Assembly (NCBI RefSeq): GCF_036370855.1
Contig: NC_088099.1
Coordinates: 28,363,501 to 28,427,500, forward strand
Reading direction: 5' to 3'
Source: Dromaius novaehollandiae
Taxonomy: Eukaryota; Chordata; Aves; Casuariiformes; Dromaiidae
DNA: 64,000 bases
Shown here: in pieces, positions 10,786 through 21,490 of the stretch
Layout: every line of letters begins with the position of its first letter
Numbering within the stretch: the first letter of the stretch is position 1
The notes under the pieces: generated by a model
Seen by the model: the letters and a program-made list of their open reading frames with translations, nothing else
The model's database searches: none
Told to the model about the DNA's origin: nothing
Program-made: the position numbers and the translations under genes

Positions 10786-12244
10786 GTAAGTGCCTCTTTT
10801 TTTCCTTCTAAATATCTGTGACTTTTAGTAGGGTATCACTGGATGGAATAAGACAGTTTTCCTTTTGCTGTGACTTATTTCTCCCATCAGTTGCCTGTGT
10901 GCAGTGGTATTATCACATAAGCTAACATCAGGCAGTTGCAAGTTGTTTCTTGGAAGTCAGCTGCCTTTTTATTTCTAGCTGTGCATTTGACAGAATGGGA
11001 TTCCCGCCTGGGGTGGGAGGCCAGCTGGTGTCCCAGCCAGTGGCACCAGCTCCCCAGCTGTAAGATGGACTGCGTGCTGCCGATGCAGCGCTGGCTCGGA
11101 GGAACAGGGTACTCGGCAGCTATGCAGGACTTTGTGGTTGAGTTATTTCCTGGCACTGGAATTTGGGAATTTTGCAAGGGTCTCTACAGTGAGAATAAAC
11201 CTCTGGAAAGCTGGAGAGAAACAGTTTCTCCTCAGTGTGTTTTATTTTAGGGCTGTTTTTTTTTTTTTCCCCCAAATTGAGATGTTTAGATTTTACCATT
11301 AGGGTGGTTGCTACTTGATACGTGAAAATGCTGGTTTAATCACTGCTTGAGAAGAGACTGGAGTGGAAACTGTTTTGTGGGGAAAGAGACTTGTATTTTT
11401 CTGTTGTGCTGCTGCTCAATCTTCTCTGTTCTTGCTAAACATAAGATTTGGGCTAAAGCCTATGTTTTGCCAGGGTGAGGTGACTTTGTTAGGCTGGCCG
11501 TAGTCCTTCCTGGACATTTGATTTGCCAAATCCCCCCCGGCACAACCTCTCCTTTTGAGTGCCTTGGCCTGTGGTACCTGGGGTGGTACAACGAAAAGCA
11601 GAGGTTCATTGCTAATGTCATGCTTCTTCCCCTTGTCTCCCTTGAGGTCCATGGTAGAGCTGACCACTGTATTTTTTTAAATTTAACTGAAAATGTAGAC
11701 AGTTTTTCCTCTTCTGTTTTTTTGGCTGACTAATCAAGAAGACTGCAAATTTATCCCAAGTATTTAGAGCAAAAGGGAGGGCCTGGAGTGCTGATACAAA
11801 AACACTGGGCCTCCCTGCGTTCTCTGTTACACCCTTGCATTGCCGCAGACGGCCACAGCTGGTTGACATAAAAGAACATCATTTTAAAGAATCCTTTGAG
11901 AGGCTGAAAATAAATAGAACAGATGCACACTTTTCTTAGAAAGGACTGGAAATCTGATCCATCAGTACAGCTGCTTGTAATTGTGAAAACATAAAAGTAT
12001 AAATATGTTTCCCAGGACAATATTTAGCTCTTGAATCTTCATAACTCTTTTCTCCTACTCAAAAAAGCTGTGTCTTAGAGGAGAAACTTCCACTGGTTTA
12101 ACTAAAGAGGACTTCAAAAAGACTTGATTAAATTGGAACAAATCACTTAATTTCATTTCAAACCACATTTACTTCAGCGTAACTTAAGCTGATGAGAAAC
12201 TGGCTTTGGTCAAACCATGTTAAGCTACTCTTCATAGTAAGAAG

Positions 12245-12650
12245 ATTCAAAGCTAGAAGAACCATTGTGATACTTTAGTCTGGGCTCTTCCCTAATATGT
12301 CAGATTTCACCCAGTGATTCCTACAATCAAGCATGCAAATTGTGGTTGAGCTGGAGCATCTTTTCAAAAGGCATCCAGTCTTGATTTAAAGACTCCAGGT
12401 AACTTAAAGGCTTAAAAGCACTGCTGGGCAATTTGTCTTCCAATCATTAGTTACACTCAAGTGAAAAATTGTCTTTTATTTCTAATCTGAATTTGTCTAG
12501 TTCTGCTTCCGCATTGCTGAATTTTATTATGCTTTTGTCTGCTTGAGAACAGTGTCCTCAATTATTGGAGACCTCTTGCAGACTATACTCAAGCACCTCT
12601 GCATTTTCTCTTGGATATACTACACAGATTAAGTTTCTCTGAGTTTTCGT
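12245..12650 (-). mobile_element. Old CR1/L3-like LINE fragment, 3' part
   Basis: Read on the minus strand, this matches the remembered pattern of the 3' end of ancient CR1-family LINEs: the end of the reverse-transcriptase ORF followed by a short 3' tail. Recognisable blocks on the + strand are TTTCACCCAGTGATTCCT, GGCATCCAGTCTTGATTTAA and TTTCTAATCTGAATTTGTCT. It is strongly diverged, with no usable reading frame, so it inserted long ago. The boundaries are approximate, and a repeat-library search would fix the subfamily. Confidence 0.7.
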
Positions 12651-15600
12651 TAACCTAGTGTCAAGAGGTTTGCGTTGGTCTAATGAAAATAGTTTTATCA
12701 TTCAATGTATGGTTGTGTGTAGACAAGTCTAATAGGAAATGTATTGACGTTTTTCTCTCATTGTAATTGTTTAAAAGAAACCCACATGGCCAGTAGGATA
12801 GATTTTAAAAAGTGAAGTGTGTTACAATAGATACTAGGAAACAGTCATTTTATACCCTTTCATGCCTTTGTCAGAAAAAAACACTTTTTATCAGTATTAG
12901 GAGATGATTTCCTTGGCATTACTTCCTTCTGTGTGCTGTCATTTCTGTTTTAGACCTGTTTTGTTAATGAAATAAGCTTTGTGTGAGTGTGGAGGTAAGA
13001 CTGCATTTGGCAGTACAGTTCTGCGCCACTATCCAAAGTCCTCTGTCAAAGACCCATCTGGCAAATTTTGGCTTGCAAAAAGACAGTTTAGGAAAATTGT
13101 TGTATGATGAAGGTCAGATCATGCTCTTCTAAAGTGTCTAATGATTCTGGATACTCAATTTGGGACATGGAGAGAGAGACAGATTTTTAGAATTTGGTTG
13201 GTAAGCACTTCCTAAGAGTTTTCCATTATGGTATTTCCAGTCTAACATCCAAAATTTTTAGACAATTTTAAAAACCTTTGTCAGGGTCTGTAGAACAGAA
13301 GCGTATAGGAAATGCTGGCTGTGGTTTCTGTGGTGCGCCATGCCTGTGTACCTGGCATGAGTACATGCCCTTCCTTAACCGAAGGCTCGCAGACAGATTT
13401 GCGCCCAGTAATTCAACTCAGACTAGCTCTGTGCATGCATGAGCAGCAATGGTGTCTCTGCTCACTTACCCCAGAGCAAGGGAGGTGTCAGCTGGCCATT
13501 CACGGTCCCAAGAGATCTCACTGCCTGTATTTCTGAAGTGATGGGAGCAGTGACTTCCAGTGATTGACACCGCTCTCAGTGAATGACAGGGATATCCATC
13601 CTCTCCTTTTCCCCTGGCACAAACCCTCGAGCTGTTCGGTGTGTTGAGTAGGGAGGCAACGAGGGTGATCCAGGGGTTGCTCACCAACCCTCACTGCTTT
13701 CACATATCTCTCACTGTGCTTTATAGGGATCAACACGGTTCAGTTTACAGGCAGGGTATATAGGCAAGGCTTTTAAAAAGTGTTGGTGAACCTGTGACAG
13801 CTCACCCGCACCTCTACACCCTGTGCTAGACAAAGGGGAGAAAGGGGTAAGGTGTTGTCTCTGCCTTTCACTGCCTTCCTGGGGTGACTTCCACAAAGGT
13901 GTATAATTTGCCTTATTCCATGCTTTTTCAGGGAGTGTCCAAAAGCACCAGACACCACACAGTATGGATAGCACTCCAGCTCGGAGCGCTCCCTTGCACA
14001 GGGTTTGTGTAGAGCAAAATTGGTGTTGCCTCTGGCCTGACGTGAGGCTGCCCATCACCCAGCACGAAGCCACAGACGTAGCGGTTATGTATGGGTCAGA
14101 CACCAGGGCAGGTGTTCCGGGCTGAGGCTTAGGGCCAGGTCCACTCATGGGCCTGTGGTTGGGCCCAGCTCGGGAGCAGCAGCCTTCCCTCTGGTTTGGA
14201 AGAGGAGAGCCCAGTCCTGTGGAGCTGGGGAATGGCTCCGCTTGGAGCAAGCATGATCATGTCTCCCATGCTTTTGTGAAGTGCCCAAAAAGCATTACAG
14301 AAAAGCACATTTCTGAAGGCTCACCTAGTATCTCCAAGGTTTTCTGCATTGTCCGCCATACAAGAAAATACCTCTCTGTAGATATCTTCTATCTGAAGAG
14401 AGAGAGAAAAGAGAGAATATTATGTGTTGTTTCAAATTTCAGATCAGCTTCTGAGCCTGGCTCTAGGGAACACTCCCCATCTCCCATCCAAGCCCACTGC
14501 TTTGATGGTTTCTGCTGCCTCTTGAGGAAATACGCTATTGACTTCAGTGTGTCCCAGCTCTTCAGGCATCCTTGTTTCTGTTGTGCCATTTCAGTGCCTG
14601 GGAACAGGCAGAGGTGCCCATGCTCGTGCTTCTAAGCCCATCTGCCTGGAGATTAATTCCTTCACACCAAGTTTCAACACAACCACATTCTCTCTCTCAT
14701 GTAGTATCATGTGCCCTGCTAAAGCTCCATCTTGTACTTGGGTGGGGTTTTTTGGTGTGTTTGTATGTTAGCTTTCGGGAGGAGGCTTTATCACTGTAGT
14801 TTCATGAGTTTGCTACTTACAAAATTCTAGATTATTTGTATAAGATCAGGGCACTTTGGAAAAACTAAACAATAAAGACAAAAAATGCCTCAGGGCCACA
14901 ACACCAACCCAAAGATTTTACACACAATCAAAACCGGTCATATAGCTTAGCAGCAAATTCCCGGACTCCTGCACTGGGCAATACCTTCAGTGCAGAAAGG
15001 CTACATCTAAACTGGGGAGACTGCAGTGTAAAAGCCCTTTGGTTCATGGTCTTCAAATTCATACATATCCCAGTGGCCTCCCCTTTTTATCTCCAAAAAC
15101 TACCTAACAGATGGATAACTTGGCCTGAAAGAATAAATAGAGTTAGGGCTCTCTTTTCATCACTTGCGGCGCTGCTGTGGGTTGTTGCCTTCCTTTGCTC
15201 CTCACCACCTTCCTGTGCCTTCTCCCCGCGCATCCCACCTGGCCGTCACGCTCTCCTCGCCCCTGTGGCCGATGAGTGCGCTCCCTTTGCACGCTTCCGG
15301 TTTTGCCTCTTTCCTCCTCATTTTTGCTCTCCATTAAAGTCCCATCCAGTCTGCTGTAGAGCTGACATTTTAGAGTATGCGGTAGACACAGACTAGAAGC
15401 AGAAGCTACGTTTGAAAGAAGACGACGTGGGAGTCAGTCCAGGGTCAGCTTGCACCATCCTGATCATCTTATTGTGCCCCAAGCTTTATCCTCCCTCCTT
15501 CTGTTTTGACCCAAATGCTTGTACAGCTGCCAGCACTTTGGACCCTGGTCCTCACTGGGGTCAAGCCCTTGACTGATTTGCCACTGTGGTGCAGAAAATA

Positions 15601-15879
15601 ATGAATGTTGGTGGGAGACCTGTGGGAGCTGACGAGACCTCACGGACTAGCTCCAGCCTGGGGGTGCTCAGGTGCACAGGAGACACCCAGAATAGGCTCC
15701 TTCCCTGTGCCACGGGATGGTGCCTGCCTTTTCGGTTCTCGTGATGTATGTTGTGGTTTTGATCCTAATTTTACAAGGGAAAGACAGCATCCCATACAAA
15801 GAAGACGAGACTCTTATTCATGCGGCTCATTTCCCTGCACATCAAGGAAGAATTATAACTATTATAACTAGAGCTGGGC

Positions 15880-15896
15880 AAAAAAAAAAAAAAAAA
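15880..15896 (+). repeat. A17 homopolymer
   Basis: Seventeen consecutive A, preceded by TATAACTAGAGCTGGGC. It could be the tail of a short + strand retroposon, but I recognise no source sequence upstream. A mononucleotide repeat is the safe description. Confidence 0.88.
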
Positions 15897-17497
15897 GGTG
15901 ATCAAAGCTCTTTCTGCCAAACTGAGCAATACAAGACACAAATTTAATTTCAGTACACTGAATCAATTTAGCCAAAAAAAAAATACTGATGGATAAAAAT
16001 GCCTAGAGTCCTTGTTTTTGCATTTTGAAAGCTGCATGCTTCAATTTTAGCTTCAAAATGAAATGAAAACCCCAAATCCTGAAAATGAACCAGGTAGTTT
16101 CACATTCAGTTAAACATTTGATTTGAAAAATACGTACAAATAGGAATATTTACTCTTTTTTTTCTGGTCAGAAAACAAGAATGTTTTCAGCTTGGGGTCT
16201 CTCCAGAAGTAATTTTAAAATGTGAAGGAGGGGTTTTAGTCAGCAAATTTTCCTTCCAGTTCCCTGCCAAAAAAACCCTACCACACAGAAACTGGTTTTC
16301 TCACAGTGACAATAAAAAATACAAGCTTCACTGGACCCAGAGACTAATTCTGTGTACTGTGTTTGTATCCACTGAATCATTTTGAAATGGTGATAACAGA
16401 CGAAATTAATTCAGATCCCTAAAAATCCACCCTGTCACCACCTTCTCATTTTCATACTACCACCTAGCAAGTGTCACTCTCCTCCTGATTTTTCTGGGTC
16501 TTGTCTCTTTTGTGAGAGAACATCCGTGTCACACTCCAAACAGGGTGTTGCATGCGTCTGTGCTGCTCGCTCAGCCCTGGCAAGCTAAATACACAGTATT
16601 CCCAATAATGCCTGGCATATGATTTTGCTCTGTAGATATTAATAGCAGCTTATGTAGGATTCTAATATGAGATTTCCAGAACAGATGCATTATTTTGACT
16701 ATTATTTGGTTTATCTGTCTTCTGACTTGTGTTGGCTTGGCAACCTTTCGGAGGAGAGGGGAAAAGTTCAAACATTTATATTTGCTGTTTTTCCTGTAGC
16801 GAACAAGTGCCATTGCAGTAATCTGGGACATCAGAGTGGCAGCATCCAAACATTGTCCAAGGAAGACAGATTGGCAGTTTTTCAGGAGCCCAAATCTAAT
16901 TTGCAGAAATTTAAAGGGACTTGGGCAACTCTGAGTTGAATATACAGTGTTTTTCACTGAGCTCACTGCACCCAGCGTGCAAACCTTCATCTGGAGCAAT
17001 GGAGGGAAGGGTTCAAGAGAAGCACTCACATGGTGAGATCTTCAGTTTGTAGGGACTCTACCTACTCTGTACTACCCACTTCTCTCTTAGGATGCTTTCT
17101 TTTTGGCTTTTATAGGGTTACTGAACACAAATCTAAAAACAGTTAGCTACTGCTACAATATTATCATGGTTCTTTTTTGAAGTTAAACCACTGCCAAGTC
17201 TAAACACTCATAAAATTGTGATATGACCTCAGGGAAAAACACAAAGCTTTTTGAAAGTGCTTTGCTTTGGTTTTATTTATCTTCCGGTCTCTGAGCACTT
17301 AATTTGGTGTGAAGACGCATTTTGAAATCTTTCTCTATCATGTGAGGGACAGAAAGAGAGTCGCAATTGTTATATAATACTATTATTCTAAGATTTGAAG
17401 TTTTCAGGAAATGGCATCTAGGTATTGTATGGAGATTTGCAGCGAAATTGCGTAAGTGGGTAATTCACTATTACACAGTATTTTCTCTTCTTTGTAG

Positions 17498-17608
17498 TTA
17501 CTTGGGCTTCCAGATGTTGATGATGATGCATTTGAAGAGTATAACGCAGATGTGGAAGAAGAGGAACCAGAAGCCGATCACCAACAAATGGGTGTCAGTC
17601 AGCAGTAA
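17498..17608 (+). CDS. MTURN: MTURN coding exon 3 (maturin residues 96-131 and stop)
   Basis: The exon begins directly after the TTTGTAG acceptor and encodes 36 residues from LLGLPDVDDDAFEEY to MGVSQQ, ending with TAA at 17606-17608. The acidic stretch (a DDD run and four consecutive Glu) followed by a neutral MGVSQQ tail is characteristic of maturin. The three exons give 54 + 41 + 36 = 131 residues, the family's normal length, with no frameshift or premature stop. No signal peptide or membrane segment is present, consistent with an intracellular protein. Confidence 0.97.
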   Translation, partial: LLGLPDVDDDAFEEYNADVEEEEPEADHQQMGVSQQ

Positions 17609-18001
17609 TTTTCTGAGAAGCTAAAAAATTCAGAATCCTTTGGTACCATGTGGGGTCATGTGGTCCCACGTTAGCCTATTTGAATTAGCACATCACGCTG
17701 GGATAACTGGCTCCCAGGATAAAAGTTTTAAAAATGGTTGCAAAAAACAAACAAACCTGTGATGAGCTTTGCTAAGAAGTGACCTGAATTTTGCTCCTGC
17801 TTCAGTGGGGTTTCTATGGAGTTGTCTTGGTAGCATTCTGCCATTATCAGTTTAGAAGTAGTTTTGTTGCTGACTGTCTCTTTGATTTGTATTTGAGAAT
17901 AACGTTCACTGGCATGAATGTAGAGTACTTTGAATGTAGGAACTGTTGGGTTAGAGTGCTAAGTACTCACATGTGACCTTACTGAGGAAATTAATGCAGA
18001 G

Positions 18002-18007
18002 AATAAA
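18002..18007 (+). terminator. MTURN: Possible proximal polyadenylation signal AATAAA
   Basis: A canonical AATAAA lies about 400 bp after the MTURN stop codon, followed by a U-rich run (CTTTTCTTTTTAG) about 15 bases downstream that could serve as the downstream element. Confidence 0.4.
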
Positions 18008-19561
18008 TGCAATCTGCACTTTTCTTTTTAGTTCAACAACTATGATTTTTGACACTATACTACCAGGCAAAGTACTGACCTTGAGAGATTTCTCATGAAA
18101 AACACTAGTTTTTAAGTGGTCAGTACTGCAGAAGTGCAAATGGAGGCTTAACAAAAATAATGGGAAGTGGGAAATCCATGTGAGTGTTTGTGTGAGACGT
18201 ATTAATGTCATTTTACTAGCACCTAAATTTACAAGTGCTGGATTAATCGCTGGGCATAATTAAAGCTCAGGTATCAACAGTACACATTATAAGGAACCTT
18301 GGTACTTTGACGCTGTTCGATCCAAAGCCCAATGCTATTTTGGGGCAAATCGAATCAATTAAAAATCACCATTGCATATCTCACTTCTGCATGAAAACCA
18401 ACTTCACTGTTTTTAATATGCTGATAAGTTATTATTCAAATCTTGCAGTATCCTGAATTGAAGTGCAACTTAACCTTGAAGCCATAAAGGTATAAACCAG
18501 CACCTGGCTCTTTAAACTACGCTGGACTTCTTCCTCACTCCGGGCCTCAGTGTATATAGTCTTTGAGCTAGTTGGGGCATTTACGCGTCTTCAGAGGGGA
18601 GCTAAAACACTACCCAACCAGAAGGGCAAGACCTGTCTCTTAACACTGAGGCCACTGTGTTGCTTTGGAGAGGTAAAAAGGCCTCACGGGGACTGCAGAG
18701 GTAACTCACGACCACTTTACAGCCCCTTTGTACTGCCAGGCTTCAGCCGATATAAAAGCTGGTGAAGCAGAGGGTTTCCTTCAGCTGGGACTTGCTCCCC
18801 AGAGGGGCTTGAGGGGGTCTTGTAGTGAAGGGGATTAAGGCCCCTCGTATTTTATACCTGTTTTGCATAGATTTAAATGACTGCAATGAGTGCCACACAG
18901 TGAAGATGCAGGGTCTCTTTATTTACTTGCCTTTTGTACTGAAGATGTAAGAAACCAAGGGATTCTGTTGTAATGCAGCTATTTTCCACAATCAAACAAA
19001 ATGTTTCTAAATTTATTCAATTTTTCCAAATTTTTTAAAATCGTGAAATGAAGGTCACATGCTTCAAATCCCTTTTATACAGAATTAACTTTATAAAAAC
19101 AAAAGGTGAATGAAGAGAAAATGCTTGGACAACTCCCAGAAACAACTCGCACCATTTTGAAAACTCCATTGTTAGCAATGTCTCCTTCTTAATGGATTTT
19201 TTTTAAGACATTTTTTCCAAGTTTATTTAAGGGAGTAAGTTTTCTTGGTGGTTTACATTTCTGATGATGGCTTGAGAGATGCATAGCACTTGATTTTTTT
19301 TCAAGCTGAGGCAAACCATCCATAACCAGGATGGTGTTTGGTATCTGAGTATGCACCGAAGTGTCTGCAGCACTGTAAAAGTCTGAGCTTAAGAATATTG
19401 AAAAAGTAGAAAAGGATCAGATCTTAACAAAACTTTGTACATTCTTTCGGCATGCAGGCATAAACATGATAGTCGCAACACATCTATGGACTAGTGATGT
19501 GAGAACTGTGGCAGTTCATTGTATAACACTGTACAGCAGCAATAGGCTTTTTGCTTACTAA

Positions 19562-19567
19562 AATAAA
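19562..19567 (+). terminator. MTURN: Likely main polyadenylation signal AATAAA
   Basis: A canonical AATAAA lies about 1.95 kb after the stop codon. GT/T-rich sequence (TTTGTTTTTTGTTTTTTC) follows about 45 bases later, at 19612-19629. I prefer it as the main cleavage signal for the long 3' UTR. Confidence 0.55.
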
Positions 19568-19590
19568 GTGCAAGACCGGTGGTTTCCATC

Positions 19591-19912
19591 CCTGCTTTAA
19601 GTCCCTAAGGTTTGTTTTTTGTTTTTTCTCTCTCCAGCTAAAAAGGATGCCATAAGCTTAAACAGAGACTTACTTCAGATCCGTCTTCTTCATAGCATCC
19701 AATCCTTTGGTTGCAGATCATGTAAATAGATCCTTGGGGGGCTAATTTTCCTCTGCTGTAATGCAATGGAAGACATAATTTACAGTAGCGCAAGCTGGAG
19801 GCAAAATCCTACCACTCAAGTTTGCTAGCTGCTTTCACCTGTTTTGTGTAGGTGCAAATGACCAAGTGTGCACACACGCCCATGTGCATGCACACACACG
19901 TGTGCGTACATG

Positions 19913-19966
<54 letters not shown>

Positions 19967-21150
19967 CACAAGCCCAGTTCTGCCCGCCCCCAGGCACGCC
20001 ACCCCCGCGGCGGCAATGTCCCCCTGCCTCCTGTCCTCCCGGCACAGCTCCGTGTGGCCCCATGTCCTGGGCTGGGCTGTGGAATTGAGCTGGCTGGGAA
20101 GTAACCTTCTGTGTTCTTGCTGGCAGACAGTTTTTTGGCTGGATCAGGCCTCTGATCCAATGCAGCGCATGGCCACGCAGGCGAGGGTGCCGGCACAGCA
20201 GCGGGGATGGTGCAGGGTGGAAATGCGTAGCCGGGGGAACCACATCCTGAGGCTGCTTGCAGCTTTCCGGCGGTGCTGGGGGCCCCTGATGGAGGTGTGG
20301 GTGTGGATGAACAGGCCCAAGTGCTGTTAGGAGTTGAGTCCACAAGACTCAAGGCAATGGAGAATCAGGCTCTGGATTACAGCAGGACTAAGCAGGAATT
20401 CATGAAATGAGGAGAGATTGGAAGATCCAGTGCTCAGTAATTGCACACAGAAGGTTATAATATATACTGCACTTTGCTACCTTTGCCTGCATTTTGATTG
20501 ATGTGTAAATGAGCGGTTGAGCATTAATATGGTTGTAAGCAAACATAAGGCTGTAAATTATGTAGATAAATTATTTTCTGTATTAATTAACTCACTTTTT
20601 TTTGGAACACCATGTGCCATTTGAGTGATTTCCACAACAGAGTGCAAGTACTCGATAGCAAGGAGGTTCTTCTGCAGCTCCCGTTCTTGCAAAATTCCTG
20701 TTGAAGACAGCAAGAGTTTTGTTCAAATGAGGCACGCAGGACCAGGCCCTCCAGAGGGGTCTTGAGGCTTGGTCCTGCAGAGAGCTGAACGCTCTTGTCT
20801 CTCATCACTTTGCTGGGAGCTGAATGTGTTGAGCCCCACTGCTGAACTGAAGCACTACAAGGCAGCACTTAAACTGGGATTTTATACATAGAAAATTTAA
20901 ATTTACATGTGTATTAAATGTGAATGAGCATTAATATAGAATGTATTTTATCAAAAAATATTGATTGCTTAGACTTTGACCAAATACATTTCTGTATTAC
21001 CATCTCACTTGTTCCATACTTACCGAATGATGCAAGAGATGAGAAACTGTTTTAGTGGTATCACGAGATATTTTTATATTTGATTTGTATTTTAATTTTT
21101 CCTCACTCCCACCACATTTTGAGGTTAGTAGCCATTCAGTAATTAACTGG
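19591..21150. other. Downstream flank of MTURN
   Basis: Apart from the dinucleotide tract this stretch has no identified element. 19975-20330 is GC-richer. 20440-20600 and 20880-20990 are AT-rich and contain an ATTAAA at 20913-20918 that might be a distal MTURN polyadenylation signal. Long open frames at 19809-20352 only reflect translation through the CA repeat. Confidence 0.5.
19881..19962. repeat. 82-bp alternating pyrimidine-purine tract with (CA)18
   Basis: Every step from 19881 to 19962 alternates pyrimidine and purine. The tract is a mixture of TG, CA, CG and a few TA steps ending in an uninterrupted (CA)18 at 19927-19962. Such tracts are the classic Z-DNA-forming sequence. It lies about 300 bp beyond the proposed MTURN polyadenylation site and should be length-polymorphic. 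Confidence 0.95.
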
Positions 21151-21490
21151 GGCAGCATGACCCAGTGGCTAGGCTGCCAGACTGAGACACTAGTTCTGCA
21201 GACACGTGTAAATGCTTGCTGGTCTGGAGACGGAGTGAGAAAATTTGGATTCAGAGCTCTGCTGTTGCCTTGCTCTGAGCTTTGGGTAGATTTCAGAGGC
21301 TGGCAATTCAAGGCAGCCCCTGGGAGATACGCATCCAGGCCTCCGTGAAATTCAGTGGGAGCAGGGTGACTCCTTTGACAGTCCCACCTTAAGCCTTTTT
21401 GTAAAAGGGGCCATTAGCATTATTTGCCCACCAGTGTCTAAAGTGCTTTTAGATCTCAGCGTGAAAAAAGATAGGCATTATCATTGCCTA
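21151..21490 (+). mobile_element. MIR/CORE-SINE-like element
   Basis: The left part resembles a tRNA-derived head (GACCCAGTGGCTAGG as a possible A box and GGATTCAGAGCTCTGC around a B box). Next comes a CORE-like stretch with a degraded TTGCTCTGAGCTTTGGGTAGAT. The right part has TGTAAAAGGGGCCATTAGCATTATT and AAAGTGCTTTTAGATCTC, which recall the 3' half of MIR-type SINEs. The order of blocks is what makes it convincing; divergence is high. The call is from memory of the family and the boundaries are approximate. Confidence 0.6.

Larger units (their letters stand above)
10786..17497 (+). other. MTURN: MTURN intron 2
   Basis: This phase-0 intron of 6,712 bp runs from GTAAGT to a pyrimidine-rich acceptor ending in TTTGTAG. 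It contains an old antisense CR1 fragment (about 12245-12650) and an A17 tract at 15880. A 179-codon minus-strand open frame (13711-14250) resembles no known protein and is taken as chance. I see no additional exon. Confidence 0.93.
17609..19590 (+). other. MTURN: Probable MTURN 3' UTR
   Basis: The terminal exon probably continues to about 19590, shortly after the AATAAA at 19562. The sequence is AT-rich, free of recognised interspersed repeats, and has 3'-UTR character, with several U-rich stretches near 19000-19250 and 19500-19550. An earlier AATAAA at 18002 would give a short form of about 0.4 kb. Mammalian MTURN transcripts have long 3' UTRs, so use of a still more distal signal (for example ATTAAA at 20913) is possible. 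The extent is inferred, not demonstrated. Confidence 0.6.

Noticed and set aside
13711..14250. 179-codon minus-strand open frame inside MTURN intron 2
   Set aside because: No recognisable domain, no splice context suggesting an exon, and composition typical of chance frames.
19809..20352. Open frames of 154-178 codons on both strands across the CA repeat
   Set aside because: They are created by stop-free translation of the CA/TG tract (runs of Cys-Val and Thr-His) and GC-rich flanks; no protein homology.
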